Translations under genes and position numbers: made by a program
Assembly: GCF_905220365.1 (NCBI RefSeq)
Contig: NC_061124.1
Location: 436,501 to 500,500, forward strand
Length of the DNA: 64,000 nt
Origin: Vanessa cardui
Lineage: Eukaryota; Arthropoda; Insecta; Lepidoptera; Nymphalidae
Direction: 5' to 3'
The notes under the pieces: model-generated
What the model was told of the DNA's origin: nothing
Seen by the model: only the letters and a program-made list of their open reading frames with translations
Databases searched by the model: none
Shown: one piece after another, positions 50,517 to 60,790 of the stretch
Position numbering within the stretch: the stretch's first letter is position 1
Layout of the letters: the number at the start of each line of letters is the position of its first letter

Positions 50517-50910
50517 TGTATCGTTTCATGAGAGACTTCTTGTAGGCTTTGCCGGAAATTGGATCCTCGCCAGGGCTGAGCCTGCCAGCGGAGTCGTCCG
50601 ACTCTGTGCCCGAGTCCCGGCCGGCGGCCAGGTAGTCTCGGGATTGTCTCAGGATAGCCTGCGCTCTGACATAGTCAGAGGGGTCCGCGAATGAGTGACG
50701 GGCGAACTCCCGTACAGTAATTTCTTTGCGCGTATGAACAGTCAAGTCTAGAGGTGCATCAGCATCGTCCTCGGGCGAAGGTTCAGGGTAAGCCTTGCGG
50801 GCGGCAAGGGTGCGTGGTTCAGAATCCGCGCTCATCGCTCTACGATCCGCTACCGGTGATCGGCGCGTGTCAGGTCCAGCACTCGCCGGACGGCCCTCCA
50901 CAGCCATCAT
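50517..50910 (-). CDS. Eip74EF: E74B-type first coding exon (isoform-specific N terminus)
   Basis: Encodes residues 1-131 and the first base of codon 132. The start is ATGATG at 50910; an in-frame TAA lies two codons upstream, and no acceptor lies between, so this exon holds the leader and the start. The donor is TAC A then GTAAGTTC, phase 1. The chain is hydrophilic and probably disordered: an Arg/Ser/Pro-rich start, an acidic PSPEDDADA patch (45-52), PLDLTV (53-58), a possible helical part (about 63-95), the Ser/Asp-rich DSGTESDDSAG (99-109), and KAYKKSLMKRY (121-131) at the junction. PLDLTV fits the PxDLS/T-type motif bound by the corepressor CtBP (family knowledge; binding here is inference). 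The sequence lacks the E74A start I remember, so I assign E74B. Gene identity rests on phase-compatible splicing to the ETS exon. Confidence 0.88.
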
Positions 50911-51264
50911 GATTAATTATTCACACAGACACCATAATCACAAGCGTTTCCAGTTATGTCATATAGCGTAATGTGTTGTGTTGAAACCGCGCGCCGCGTC
51001 CGCCGGCGTTCGCGTCGAATTGCGGACTGATGTCCCAGTTTTGTCGACGAGTTCCACTGACTCGGTGAGCTCGCTTCGGCAACGTTCGGCGCCGCTCGGA
51101 CACTTTCGTTTTCGTATCGTGGTTCATGTGTGCGTCTGTGCGCACACAGCTGCGTCCCGATCGTTGTGGATGTAAGTGTATGCTGCATTGGTGTGCGTCG
51201 AGCTTTTTCCACTTTCGTCGGCGAGCTTTCCTTAATTTCCCGAGTTGCCAGACAGGTTTTCACT
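50911..51264 (-). other. Eip74EF: E74B 5' leader
   Basis: About 354 nt between the putative initiator and the start codon. It is clearly GC-richer than the DNA above 51300 and below 50500, consistent with a leader exon. It contains overlapping upstream reading frames (a 91-codon frame at 51188-50913 and a 63-codon frame at 51145-50954). Extent depends on the TSS call. Confidence 0.5.
50913..51188 (-). CDS. 91-codon upstream ORF in the E74B leader
   Basis: Starts at ATG (51188-51186) in the leader and stops with TAA at 50915-50913, only 2 nt before the E74B ATGATG and in a different frame. The product is basic, Thr/Arg-rich and matches nothing I recognise, so it is more likely a translational control element than a functional protein. 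The same frame is open further upstream to the putative TSS without an ATG. A second frame of 63 codons (51145-50954) overlaps it. Regulation of E74B translation by reinitiation or leaky scanning is an inference from this layout. Confidence 0.4.
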   Translation of the reverse strand: MQHTLTSTTIGTQLCAHRRTHEPRYENESVRAAPNVAEASSPSQWNSSTKLGHQSAIRRERRRTRRAVSTQHITLYDITGNACDYGVCVNN

Positions 51265-51289
51265 GAGACCCGTCTGTTAAATATATATA
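51264..51289 (-). promoter_or_regulatory. Putative E74B core promoter (TATA and Inr)
   Basis: On the minus strand TTATATATAT (51290-51281) is followed by TCAGT (51266-51262), the arthropod initiator pentamer, with its A at 51264. The first T of TATATATA is 25 nt upstream of that A, slightly short of the usual 28-31. GC content rises just downstream, as expected for a leader. No DPE is visible at the expected place. Confidence 0.35.
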
Positions 51290-52705
51290 ATGCAAAACCC
51301 GTTGCTTTGATCTAACTACGCATGTTTGAGACTTAGAAAATGTATGTTAGGAAAATACTAGTATATTTAGTGGCAGATATAAAATCTCACGTTTCATGAT
51401 ACACCGTAGTATCATCGAGAGAAATGTTTCTTGGGCGACCTACATCCAGCGTGAGTCATCTCAACGAATCTGCGAGTGGCACGGATTTTACCGGATACAT
51501 TATTCGTATTATGCAATATGTTATTACGATAAATGATAAAACAATGATCTTAGGGACGCGCGTTACGGCGGGACGAAGCTGACAAAATCTCGTCGCGTAT
51601 AAGAACCTACAGACATTCGCACGAGCGCCGCGATAAGGACTACACATAACGTGAATCGATACAATATAATATAATAAAGTAATTATAAGAAACCGGAACG
51701 CGAGTATCTACAGCACGATTTGCGTAACGAACCACGTAAACAAATTGTGTTTTTTTTATCTAACGCCCGGGGCATTGACCGACTTTACAAATAAAATTGC
51801 GCGTGCGCCGACCACGTGACACACTGACTAAACCAGCGTAAAACGGCCTACTCTACCCTCGAGTTCTTGTACGTTGCGGGGACGATGCGACGTGATGTAC
51901 TAGTTTTCAAAGGCCATCGTTATATGGTGTGTTCAGTAACAGTATGTACGTAGTATATAGAGGCAATGTCAAAGTTTTATTTGGCATATGAAGATAATAT
52001 GGCGTTTATTGTCGATACGAGCGGAGGTGGCGCGCGGTGATGTTTTTATGTAAACAAGGAATCGACCCGACACACTTGACCTTCTGTGCGATCCATGTTT
52101 AGCGGTTTGCGTTCTATGAAATATTGTTGCGATATAATATTTACATGATTTCCCAACACTACTCAATAGAGACAACGTTGTACAGAAATTATAAATCGAA
52201 ATATAAATAAGTTAAGCGTATTTGTGTCATTTATGTTGTAAATTGTATAATTACCTACATTCATAACTACTTATATACATATATCACATTAGAAACAACG
52301 ATCAAATACTTGAAAGCAGTTTATTAGATTTGAAAATCATATCAATTCCTGATAAATCAATCAGCAACCGCTAAAATGAGCAATTAATTTATTGGTACAA
52401 GACCTACCTGGGTACTGAATTGTTCGTGGCGAGTTTACAGCAGATTTTACTCCCTACACCAATTTAGTTTCATTACAGAGAAACAGACAGAGAAACCGTA
52501 TAATTACAAAAACATGACAATTTACATATTAGATCAGCAGAGCTTATTTGTAAGAACAAACTTAAAGATCATCGCAGAACATAATCGTAAAATAACACAA
52601 GAGAAGTGCTACACCATGAAATATAGCATCGTAATTCGATTATCACCATTTTTCGAGTGAGATATGAAGTGAGTATAGAGTTACTATCGAAGAAAATTAC
52701 ATTCG

Positions 52706-52745
52706 GGTCAGTGGGCCTCACGATGGTAAGTGGTCAACATAACCT
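52706..52745 (+). repeat. Short fragment of the 'gtaagtggtcacc' repeat
   Basis: GGCCTCACGATGGTAAGTGG followed by TCAACATAACC matches the core of the repeat copied at 30635. Only about 40 bp are recognisable. Confidence 0.45.
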
Positions 52746-53109
52746 ATATTCATAATAAGGCTAAGGTATTTTTATTACTGGTATCATTACTTGAGCTAAT
52801 TTAATAACTTTCTATTGAGATATTGGATTAGGCACTTTGCGTGGACAAAACATTACTGCCTATGAGGCTCAATATGGTTTAGAGGATAGAATTCGTAATC
52901 TTAATAGATTAAAGGAAATACAAAAAGGAAACCTGCAAGTATAGAATAATATTCTGCTAGGATTCAGCCTCATTAAGGCTATTTATACTTTGTTGAAAAT
53001 GGCAACACTAATAAGATACAGTTAAACGTCAATGTCACATGTGTAGTTCGTTCTAATAAGAATCTAAGATGGACTCCATAATTATCTGTATCGGATACAT
53101 CACGGGTCA

Positions 53110-53165
53110 AACGCTATCAAAACGGATCGGGCATTGAACCCGCTACCGCTTACGTAAGAGAGCCC
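53110..53165 (-). mobile_element. tRNA-like B-box fragment, probably SINE-derived
   Basis: The minus strand has GGTAGCGGGTTCAATGCCCG, a B-box-like core (53140-53131) closely similar to that of the SINE at 45813 (GATAGCGGGTTCAAATC). No A box or tRNA fold can be recognised. Confidence 0.35.
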
Positions 53166-55049
53166 AGAATGATCTTAGCAGATAGACATATTCTGAATTA
53201 CTCGAATCAATTATGTCCATGGTAATTATCTCTTGATAAAATAAACACATTTTTTTATTAACAATATAAAGTTAAGACACTTGGACAATAAATCATAATG
53301 CGGTGCCTTTTTAAAATATAATTCAAATTAACGATTAATTCGCTTATAAGATTTTGTTTTAAATAATTGATTATAGTGTCAAACCCATTGGCATCGATTT
53401 TTTTGAAATATACGCATTGGGCTTCCGATGCAATGCCGGCGCGGTACGGCCGGGTTGCCATTAGAACGTGCTACTAGGTTACGTGGAGAAGGTTGTGTAG
53501 CTAGTTTATACATATATAGCTACCCTCTGTATCTCTCCTCACTTTGCAATAGATGCGACGCAAAAAGTACGGAATCATAAAGTTTTGCTAAATCTCAGTA
53601 AAATATTTCTAAACATCACTTAATCGCTTCAATTGTTTGCATGCCCAACATATAGGACGAGGGTTTCTTGGTATATTTATATAAATAGTATTGTGTTGCT
53701 TATTCAGAAATTAGTCAGTCTTACATTTACATTAACAAGTTAAATTGATATCATCAGCGTGTTGATTATAAATGTAATTCTATAATTACTTTAAATAAAA
53801 CTCACCACAGAACGGAACTTTACTTTGGTAGAGTAAGTTAAAGTAATAAAAAAAAAATAAACATTAAGGATCGGAATCGATCCGACGCTTAGATCATCAA
53901 TCTTTCGCTTCCTTCGCGCCAATTTATCCGCGAGCGAGAGAGATATAGGAATGTCAATGGGTGGGAATGAGACAAAATAAGGCATAAAGCGGTGTTGGGG
54001 ATTCGTCCGTTCGGATAATCGCAGTGAATTAAAGAGGAGGATACAAGAAATAATATATTTTATTAATTATTTATTGATATTTAATAATAATTGAAAGGTA
54101 AAAGTCTACATTGTAAAAGAAATGAATTGTCTGTGTTAACATTTTACAGTTCGTCTGTGATGTTACGCTTGACCTATTGTAAAACAGTTATAGATAATAT
54201 CTAGATTCTGATAAAGGTCACATTTAATTAGACAAATACTAAGAAAAAAATATATCGTTAAGATTTTGGAGTAAGAATGTATCGAAAAATTCTTATTAGA
54301 AAAACATTTCCAGTAAATTCCTAAACACGAATTACAATATAATAATAAATTTCCACTACACAAAATAAACTTCATTGTTTGTTGTAATTGTGAACAATTC
54401 GAATATTTTTATTAACTTGTACAATTATTTCGGAGACGAAATAATTATTAAATAGTATACTTTTTTGTTTACTTACCAGACCAAAGTCGAATGAAATATT
54501 GAGAGTAGAATTGTAAATTTTTGTTCAATCTTTATACAAGTACTGTAGTTGTATAATGTTTTTTGCTTTTAATAACTTCACAAAGAGAATATTGTAATAG
54601 TTTAACAATCAAACATAATTCTTGGTCCAGTTTGAATTATTAAACGAAAGCAAAAATAAGGTACAGTAAAAGTAACCATGTATTTGTAAAACATTGGCAA
54701 AATACTGACATCTTTATATATTACTATAAAATGTAAATGAATAAAATAAAACGAGTATTTAAAACACGTCGAGCAATAAACGCAAGCTGTTGGAGATAAT
54801 AAATAAAAACTTAAATTCCATTTATGAATAATTAAAAGTGCTTCAGAGGTATCTTATGAAATAACTTCGACTAGCAACAGGCAAACCATAAACTGCTTTA
54901 ATTGTGTATATTTTGCTGTTAAATACTATAGAAAAAGTTGCACGCAGCTAAAAGAGAAATTTCAAAACGTAATTTTAAACTCGCGCAGCGTTTCCGAACT
55001 GATAGCGCGGGCAAGTGCAGTCGATGTACGGATTCAAGGCTACGGCGCC

Positions 55050-55061
55050 TGCGCACGCGCA
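55050..55061 (+). promoter_or_regulatory. NRF1/Ewg-type palindromic site
   Basis: TGCGCACGCGCA, a perfect match to YGCGCAYGCGCR and the reverse complement of the sites at 38618 and 41287. It runs into a CA-rich low-complexity tract (55060-55087). Confidence 0.4.
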
Positions 55062-56564
55062 CACACCGACACTCACACACACGCACTTATATGTAATTGG
55101 CAACGATTAGCACAGGAAGGCTGGTTTTGTATTTTTTTGTCATATAAATAGCATACACCTATCCGGTCAAGTTGGCGCCGGCTAGATTAGGATAACTTGA
55201 CTCCGTTTGTAAATTCATTTTTGCTACTTTTTCTGCGATTTGTCGCCATATTTATTTTCGTACTGTTTATACTTAAGATGATTGTATGACTTCTCGTAAC
55301 ATGTTCTCACAACACACAAACTATAAAAGTACCAATTAGATTAAGTTTTCAAGTCGATAACGGAAGAAATAAATTTATATATTTGAAATTCGCGAATTCA
55401 AACCCAAATATTTCCAATGAATTCTAAAATATTATATTTGGCATCACAAATTTCAGGCAAATCAAATGTTTCGGTACAAATTCTTGGACGGATATTAATC
55501 GCTCAACGTAAGCTCAAATTTGAAATAGGCATATATCGATATATAGTCAACTATTGACTATTACTGATATGTATTAAAATAATTCATGAAGTAAGTATTA
55601 TATTTATTAGGTCGAATTATCAGCAAGTTTTGTGAATATTAGTATTTGCTTAACTTGTATAAAACTTGATAGAGTTTAAACTAATTACAATAATTAGAAT
55701 ATTTCGCAGTTATAGTACTTATATAATTAACGCGACGCGCGTAATACTTTTGTTGTGCTGTAAACATTAATTACAGTACAAAGTGCAGTAACATCGTCCG
55801 TCTGTTTATTATATATCTTCGTGTACTAATTTTATTATTAAAGTATTTTTTTAAGTTTTATTGATGCTTACACACCCCAAATTATATCATCGACATTATT
55901 TCATATGTCAGTAAAAGTCCCAAAGTATTATGATATATATGAATTCCGGTTTTTTTAAGCGTTACCTGTATATTATACTTAACATTATCGTAAGTAGATA
56001 TACGTCGTTGTTGCTATACGGTGAGAACGAATGAACAAAGTTGCCAAGCTGTCATAACTTCTAGAATGTAATTGTGATAACATTAAAAAATAAAGCAAGT
56101 GCTCTTCAAACACAGAGCATAAGACAATTCTCAAAGCAAATACGATCGAGTGTTTACGCGCCAATAACTCGCCTTGGCGTGCGCAAACACCGGACGGCAG
56201 ATAATACTTAATTCCTCGTTAGTAAATATATTACAAGCATGACTTGAACTACAGAAATTGTTATATCGGAATACTAAAATGCTTCATTCCGATCAATCTG
56301 ATAAGACAGAGGAAGAAACATTCACTAATAATTTAAGCATGTTTTAAACCAGTATTAGTTAGGTTAAATTATAAAATAAGATTTACAATACCACCACAAT
56401 AGATTAACTAAAAATCTGAATTAATTAAGCAAGATTAAATAATTTAAATCATAAGACTAAACATTTATGTTTCATTTCCATATTTAGCATGAAAAATACT
56501 GCTCCAGTACCACGATCTACTGATCTCATTACGCCGCCATGTTGGCATGTTCATGTCGATCTCG

Positions 56565-56574
56565 GCGCATGCGC
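56565..56574. promoter_or_regulatory. NRF1/Ewg-type core GCGCATGCGC
   Basis: A perfect 10-bp NRF1 core palindrome in a small GC-rich patch that also has a GCCGCCATGTTGG block (56533-56545). Confidence 0.4.
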
Positions 56575-59244
56575 ACGTCGAGAAAAAACAGCGGTAATCG
56601 ACGGAATTTTCACTCGCGAGAAATATATAGATAGTGAAAACTGTAAACAAACATGTTATGCGAGGTAGCGTCAGCAGCTACGAGAGAAAGTATGTCCCTT
56701 ATGTTTAAAAAAATCTCATATTTATATATACGAGACGAGTAATAGCTGAAAAATTAATATTAATAATTTGCAATATGTTTATGGCTTAAACTTAGAATTG
56801 CAACTCGTTGTTATAAATTATTTATAGTGGATAATGTTCTTTTGATGTTTTTTTATTTCAAACTATATATTGAACTTTGTATCCGTACATCATAAGTAGT
56901 CTTCAATATATTTGAACATAATATAGTTATCTAATTTTGCTGTCGCTTCCCGAGCGGGTGGAACGTACAGTTTTTGCGGTACTAGCGAAATTGAAAGTGG
57001 AAACCGTCGTAATTATTACATTGTTCAGCGAGAAAAACTGCCGTGCGACCGGCGAAATCCGCGCGCCGTTACTTTGAAACATACTCGTCTGCCGGCGAAT
57101 CGGACGAATAATACGCGTTCGAATTCACATATTGATATCATTCGTTCCTTTCCATGTTCAAATTAGACCGTACAGTACTGTCAAATCGTTAATCATAGTT
57201 AAAGGTCGTAAGTACAATTAGGTATACTTATAAACAGAACATTATGAATATTTATTTCCTTATGTTTTATTAATGTATTTTTTCCTCCCGCAGTTTCTTT
57301 AGCATCTATACGACCTTTTGCGATAACGGTTAATAAATAAGTTTCAAAACTTTCTTCAATAAAGTACCGAAACATTACATAACGTAAAAAAATATACTGT
57401 AAAAATATGCTAATCGATCGGTTGAGGTATTCTGTAAGAAAAAAACTCGAAACTCACTGCAGAAGACGAGCGTGAAATGTCAGAATGACATGCGACATTG
57501 ATTATAATTATCACAAAATGTATAGCATACACGTATCAAAATGGCGTCCCGCCGAAAGTCGAGTGTCAACAAACACGAGTGCGATCCTAAGTGAATTCTT
57601 ACAGAATTGCGATTTATTAAATTGTACATGAAAGATGAAAACTAACTTATGTTATACATAACACAATATAACTACGTAAATATAAAAAGTGTGGTTGTAT
57701 TTAATTTGAATAATTTCCAAGCGCTGAGGTGAAGATATTACAGCCATCTTAACATTGCGTGACCTAGTTCTGAAGTTACATAATATACTAGCACTACCCC
57801 ATTGCGGTATATACATATACACGAACATATTCATTTCTCTCGGTGTATATGAAAGAAGTACAATTAGACCAAACTTAAATGAAGTCGCTACCTTAACATT
57901 TAACTTGCGAAAAACCTGATTTCAATTTGTATGTAAAAAAAAGGATGTTAGCGAACTTCAAATCTCTATGTATTATAAATTAGCCTATGCATCGCCTGTC
58001 TGTCAGTCCGGGAACAGTTAGTTACGAGTGTGATAACTTGTCTTACTTAAACAGAGGCTTAGGCCGCGTTCTGAAACGCGTTTTTCTATATCTCGTCGAG
58101 TGCGACTTGGCGAGTCATCGATGAATCAATATAACTGTTACGGTGTATATATTAGTCGTATGTGTCGGCCTCATTACGTAATACACACAATGGCTCATAC
58201 GAAAATGGTGACAGCGAATATGCCGCAGGTCGTAAAGATTGCATGTATAGATTTTGCACTCACAAACCGAGAGACAAGACCGATCGCGTTTGTCGGCTAC
58301 GAGTGACGGCTGATGTATTTAAACAAAAAATAAATCAAACAGGTCCACACGTGGTCAGAATTTGTTATCTCATGTAACAGTTTTCATTCTAACGTGAAAG
58401 TCCTAAAAATTATTAAGAACTATGAGTATCGTTTATAAACTATTGAAGATCTATCAATGAATATGTAAGCTTTTTACTTTATGTTAAAAAAATAAAATAT
58501 TATATATCAAACATTTTCGTACCTCAAAGCGAAATATGTCATTGGAATTCAATTTACTTTCATATTAATTTTATAAATATATAATTACAAAATAATATCC
58601 AAAAGCGACGTTATCTTACAAGACAAAGCAACAGAGATTTTAATAGTAATTGGGCACTGAAACTGTAGTCTAGACGCCGGCCTTGAAGTCTTGTAGCCCG
58701 CAGGGTTGGTTCGGGACTTGTGATATTATTTATTCATCAAACAGTGTTGGATAAGACCCATACCAGACCTGAATATATCTAGAAATTCCCGAGCCATTTA
58801 CTCATTAACGTAACCATATAGTTCGTTATGTACGTATGAACCGTTACAAACATATATTTGAAGTGCTTGGAAGAATAGAAAACGCGACGAATACTCGTAA
58901 TAGTGTAGTGCAGGAATACATGTATTTAAAAATAAAAAGATATCTAAGCCAGCAGGAATGTTTGACAATTACTTCTGCTATATAATTATACACGCGAAGA
59001 AATATCTTGTGATATGTCTTAATTAAAATAAAGACGAAAGGGAAAAGGAGGTACTCGTGCGCAGCGACGATTCCGACTTACTCGCTACACGAGAGATGGA
59101 AATAGGAAGAGCTATCTGGAGATATTGTGGCAGAATATACATTTCCACTGTAATCTTATTAGCACAGACAAGAAATATAATATTTATGTATTATATTTTT
59201 TTATTATTTCTTTTTTCTTATCTATCAACGTTTAGTTCTATTTT

Positions 59245-59253
59245 TGACCTTGA
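59245..59253 (-). promoter_or_regulatory. FTZ-F1 consensus site TCAAGGTCA
   Basis: A perfect YCAAGGYCR match on the minus strand in AT-rich DNA upstream of E74B. A 9-mer of this kind is expected by chance roughly once in a window this size, so functional weight is low. Confidence 0.22.
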
Positions 59254-59841
59254 CATTTACATTATTATCTATATTCCATAATAATCTTATTACATTTTGA
59301 AACTGTCATATCACGGCCTATTATTTTGTTATTGTATATTTATTTGATAATTTCAATTTAAATATAAACGTGCAATAGATATAATTTGCATTCTCAAAAT
59401 ATAGCTAAATATAAACCGCTGTAAGTTAATCTAATTGAAATTCATTCTAGATCTAGAAAAAATATCATAGACTTGACGTAACGCCGAAGTGGGTCAAACA
59501 ACATTATCTCAAGACATAGCGCGGGCTGCGTGTACTCTCAATGTCAAGTTTCCCTCGCCGGCTAGAATGCACTTTCTTCCTGCACACAGAGACATGGCAA
59601 CACTGTACACAGCACACTAAGTCGCGGCTGCAACATGCACACGTGGGGAGCAAACGAAAGTTTGTGAATAGACACGAAAGTTGTACTATTATTTATCGTT
59701 TATTACTCGTTTGTGTTAATTATGATTTGGTTTTTTGTTGTTTAGAATGACATAAAAATATTATTAGATTTCACACAAAAAAACATCAAAATTTTCCGTA
59801 TCAAGCCTTACAGACAATTGTTTAATTGTTATGGTACTTAC

Positions 59842-59886
59842 GACAAACGCGTGCGGTGTCTGTTAACCGAAAGTTTTGTATCTTAC
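59842..59886 (-). other. Recursive-splice-like site with 45-nt RS exon or microexon
   Basis: The minus strand reads TATTTATTTTTCAG directly followed by GTAAG (AG ends at 59887, GT starts at 59886), the joined 3'/5' splice-site arrangement of recursive splicing in long insect introns. Exactly 45 nt later GTC is followed by a strong donor GTAAGTACC (donor G at 59841), as in the RS-exon model. Read as phase 1, like every other E74 junction, the 45 nt are open (KIQNFRLTDTARVC); the other two phases contain TAA. It may therefore be a recursive site in an E74A intron or a coding microexon of that isoform. Confidence 0.45.
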
Positions 59887-60619
59887 CTGAAAAATAAATA
59901 CAAGTTAAAATAAAATAATTGTACAACTTTTGTTCAGAAATCTTTGAAATATATGTTTTAATTTGACAATAAAAATGTGATTAGGATGCGCTCGGAAGTT
60001 GTTGTAGTTTTTGCTACAAAATGTTGCACGTTAGCAACAAGCAATGCAATTCCTGTCTGTGCTATCAGGGGACTATTGAGATATCAAAAGTTTTGCTCAA
60101 ACAGCGTCTGTCAAACCGATGTCAAACACCGGAGACAGCAAGTCGAGGCGATTTTTTTTGTTCATCAACCGAGCCTCTTGAGGTGTTTACGTATTTTTTA
60201 AATATGAATATGATTATTCCCACGGCCTTGATAACGTTAGTTTGGATATATTTATATTATGTGTTTATCAGGTATAAGTAATACCTGATCACATTTGTTG
60301 CGGATACTGATGATTATAATGATTAATTGTCTAAAAATTAAGACGAACGCAAAAAAGATCATCTAACAAATAATTTTTTATGTAATATATGCGTTGCCTC
60401 TTTTATACGATTTATTCTTCATCATTCTTTAAATTTTCAAACACATAAACAATACTTTTTCTAAAACTATAAACTTCGATTTCATTAGAATAAATATTTC
60501 GTGCAAAGTATCTTTCAAGTGACGGGTTATCACATCACATAAACAGACGTTCAATATAAACTCTCACGACCGATTATGTTTGGCGTATCATCTGAAAAAT
60601 ATTAGTAATGATTTTTCAG

Positions 60620-60790
60620 TATAATCAAATCAAATTACACTTCGATCACATCAAAATATAATCTATATGCAAGGAGCTCAGCCTTGAGCCCAACCTTAAG
60701 GATTAAATAAAATTAAAAGGCTACCACCGGTTCCGGGTGTAGATTCTACCGAGGAGAACCTAGTTCACTAATTCGAAGTCGGTAACAGAT
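60620..60790 (-). mobile_element. Lepidopteran SINE, 3' part (Metulj-like), minus orientation
   Basis: GGCTACCACCGGTTCCGGGT followed by GTAGATTCTACCGAGGAGAA is a hallmark block of an abundant lepidopteran SINE family, here in reverse orientation. The tail is visible as TCAAATCAAATTAC near 60625. Same family as the copy at 1640-1850, with a better-preserved core. Confidence 0.7.

Larger units (their letters stand above)
2298..51264 (-). other. Eip74EF: E74 (Eip74EF) transcription unit, E74B-type isoform
   Basis: Gene-level entry linking the four minus-strand coding exons (50910-50517, 32904-32782, 24397-24194, 6181-5652). Seen: each exon is bounded by a plausible minus-strand AG acceptor or GT donor, all junctions are phase 1, and the spliced frame stays open for 417 codons including the stop (376 without the 123-nt exon). 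The ETS domain near the C terminus identifies the family. Known: E74 is an ecdysone-inducible early gene encoding a nuclear ETS transcription factor that controls late genes at moulting and metamorphosis. In Drosophila the E74A and E74B isoforms share the C terminus and differ at the N terminus. Inferred: the 5' and 3' limits rest on TATA/Inr-like and AATAAA motifs only. Confidence 0.85.

Noticed and set aside
53850..53950. Minus-strand GGATCGATTCCGATCC resembling a tRNA B box.
   Set aside because: Only a partial B-box match and no clear A box; could be an old SINE, but support is too weak.
54465..54485. Strong minus-strand donor-like GGTCTG-GTAAGTAAAC.
   Set aside because: No convincing acceptor or open phase-compatible frame upstream; could be a noncoding exon end but is unsupported.
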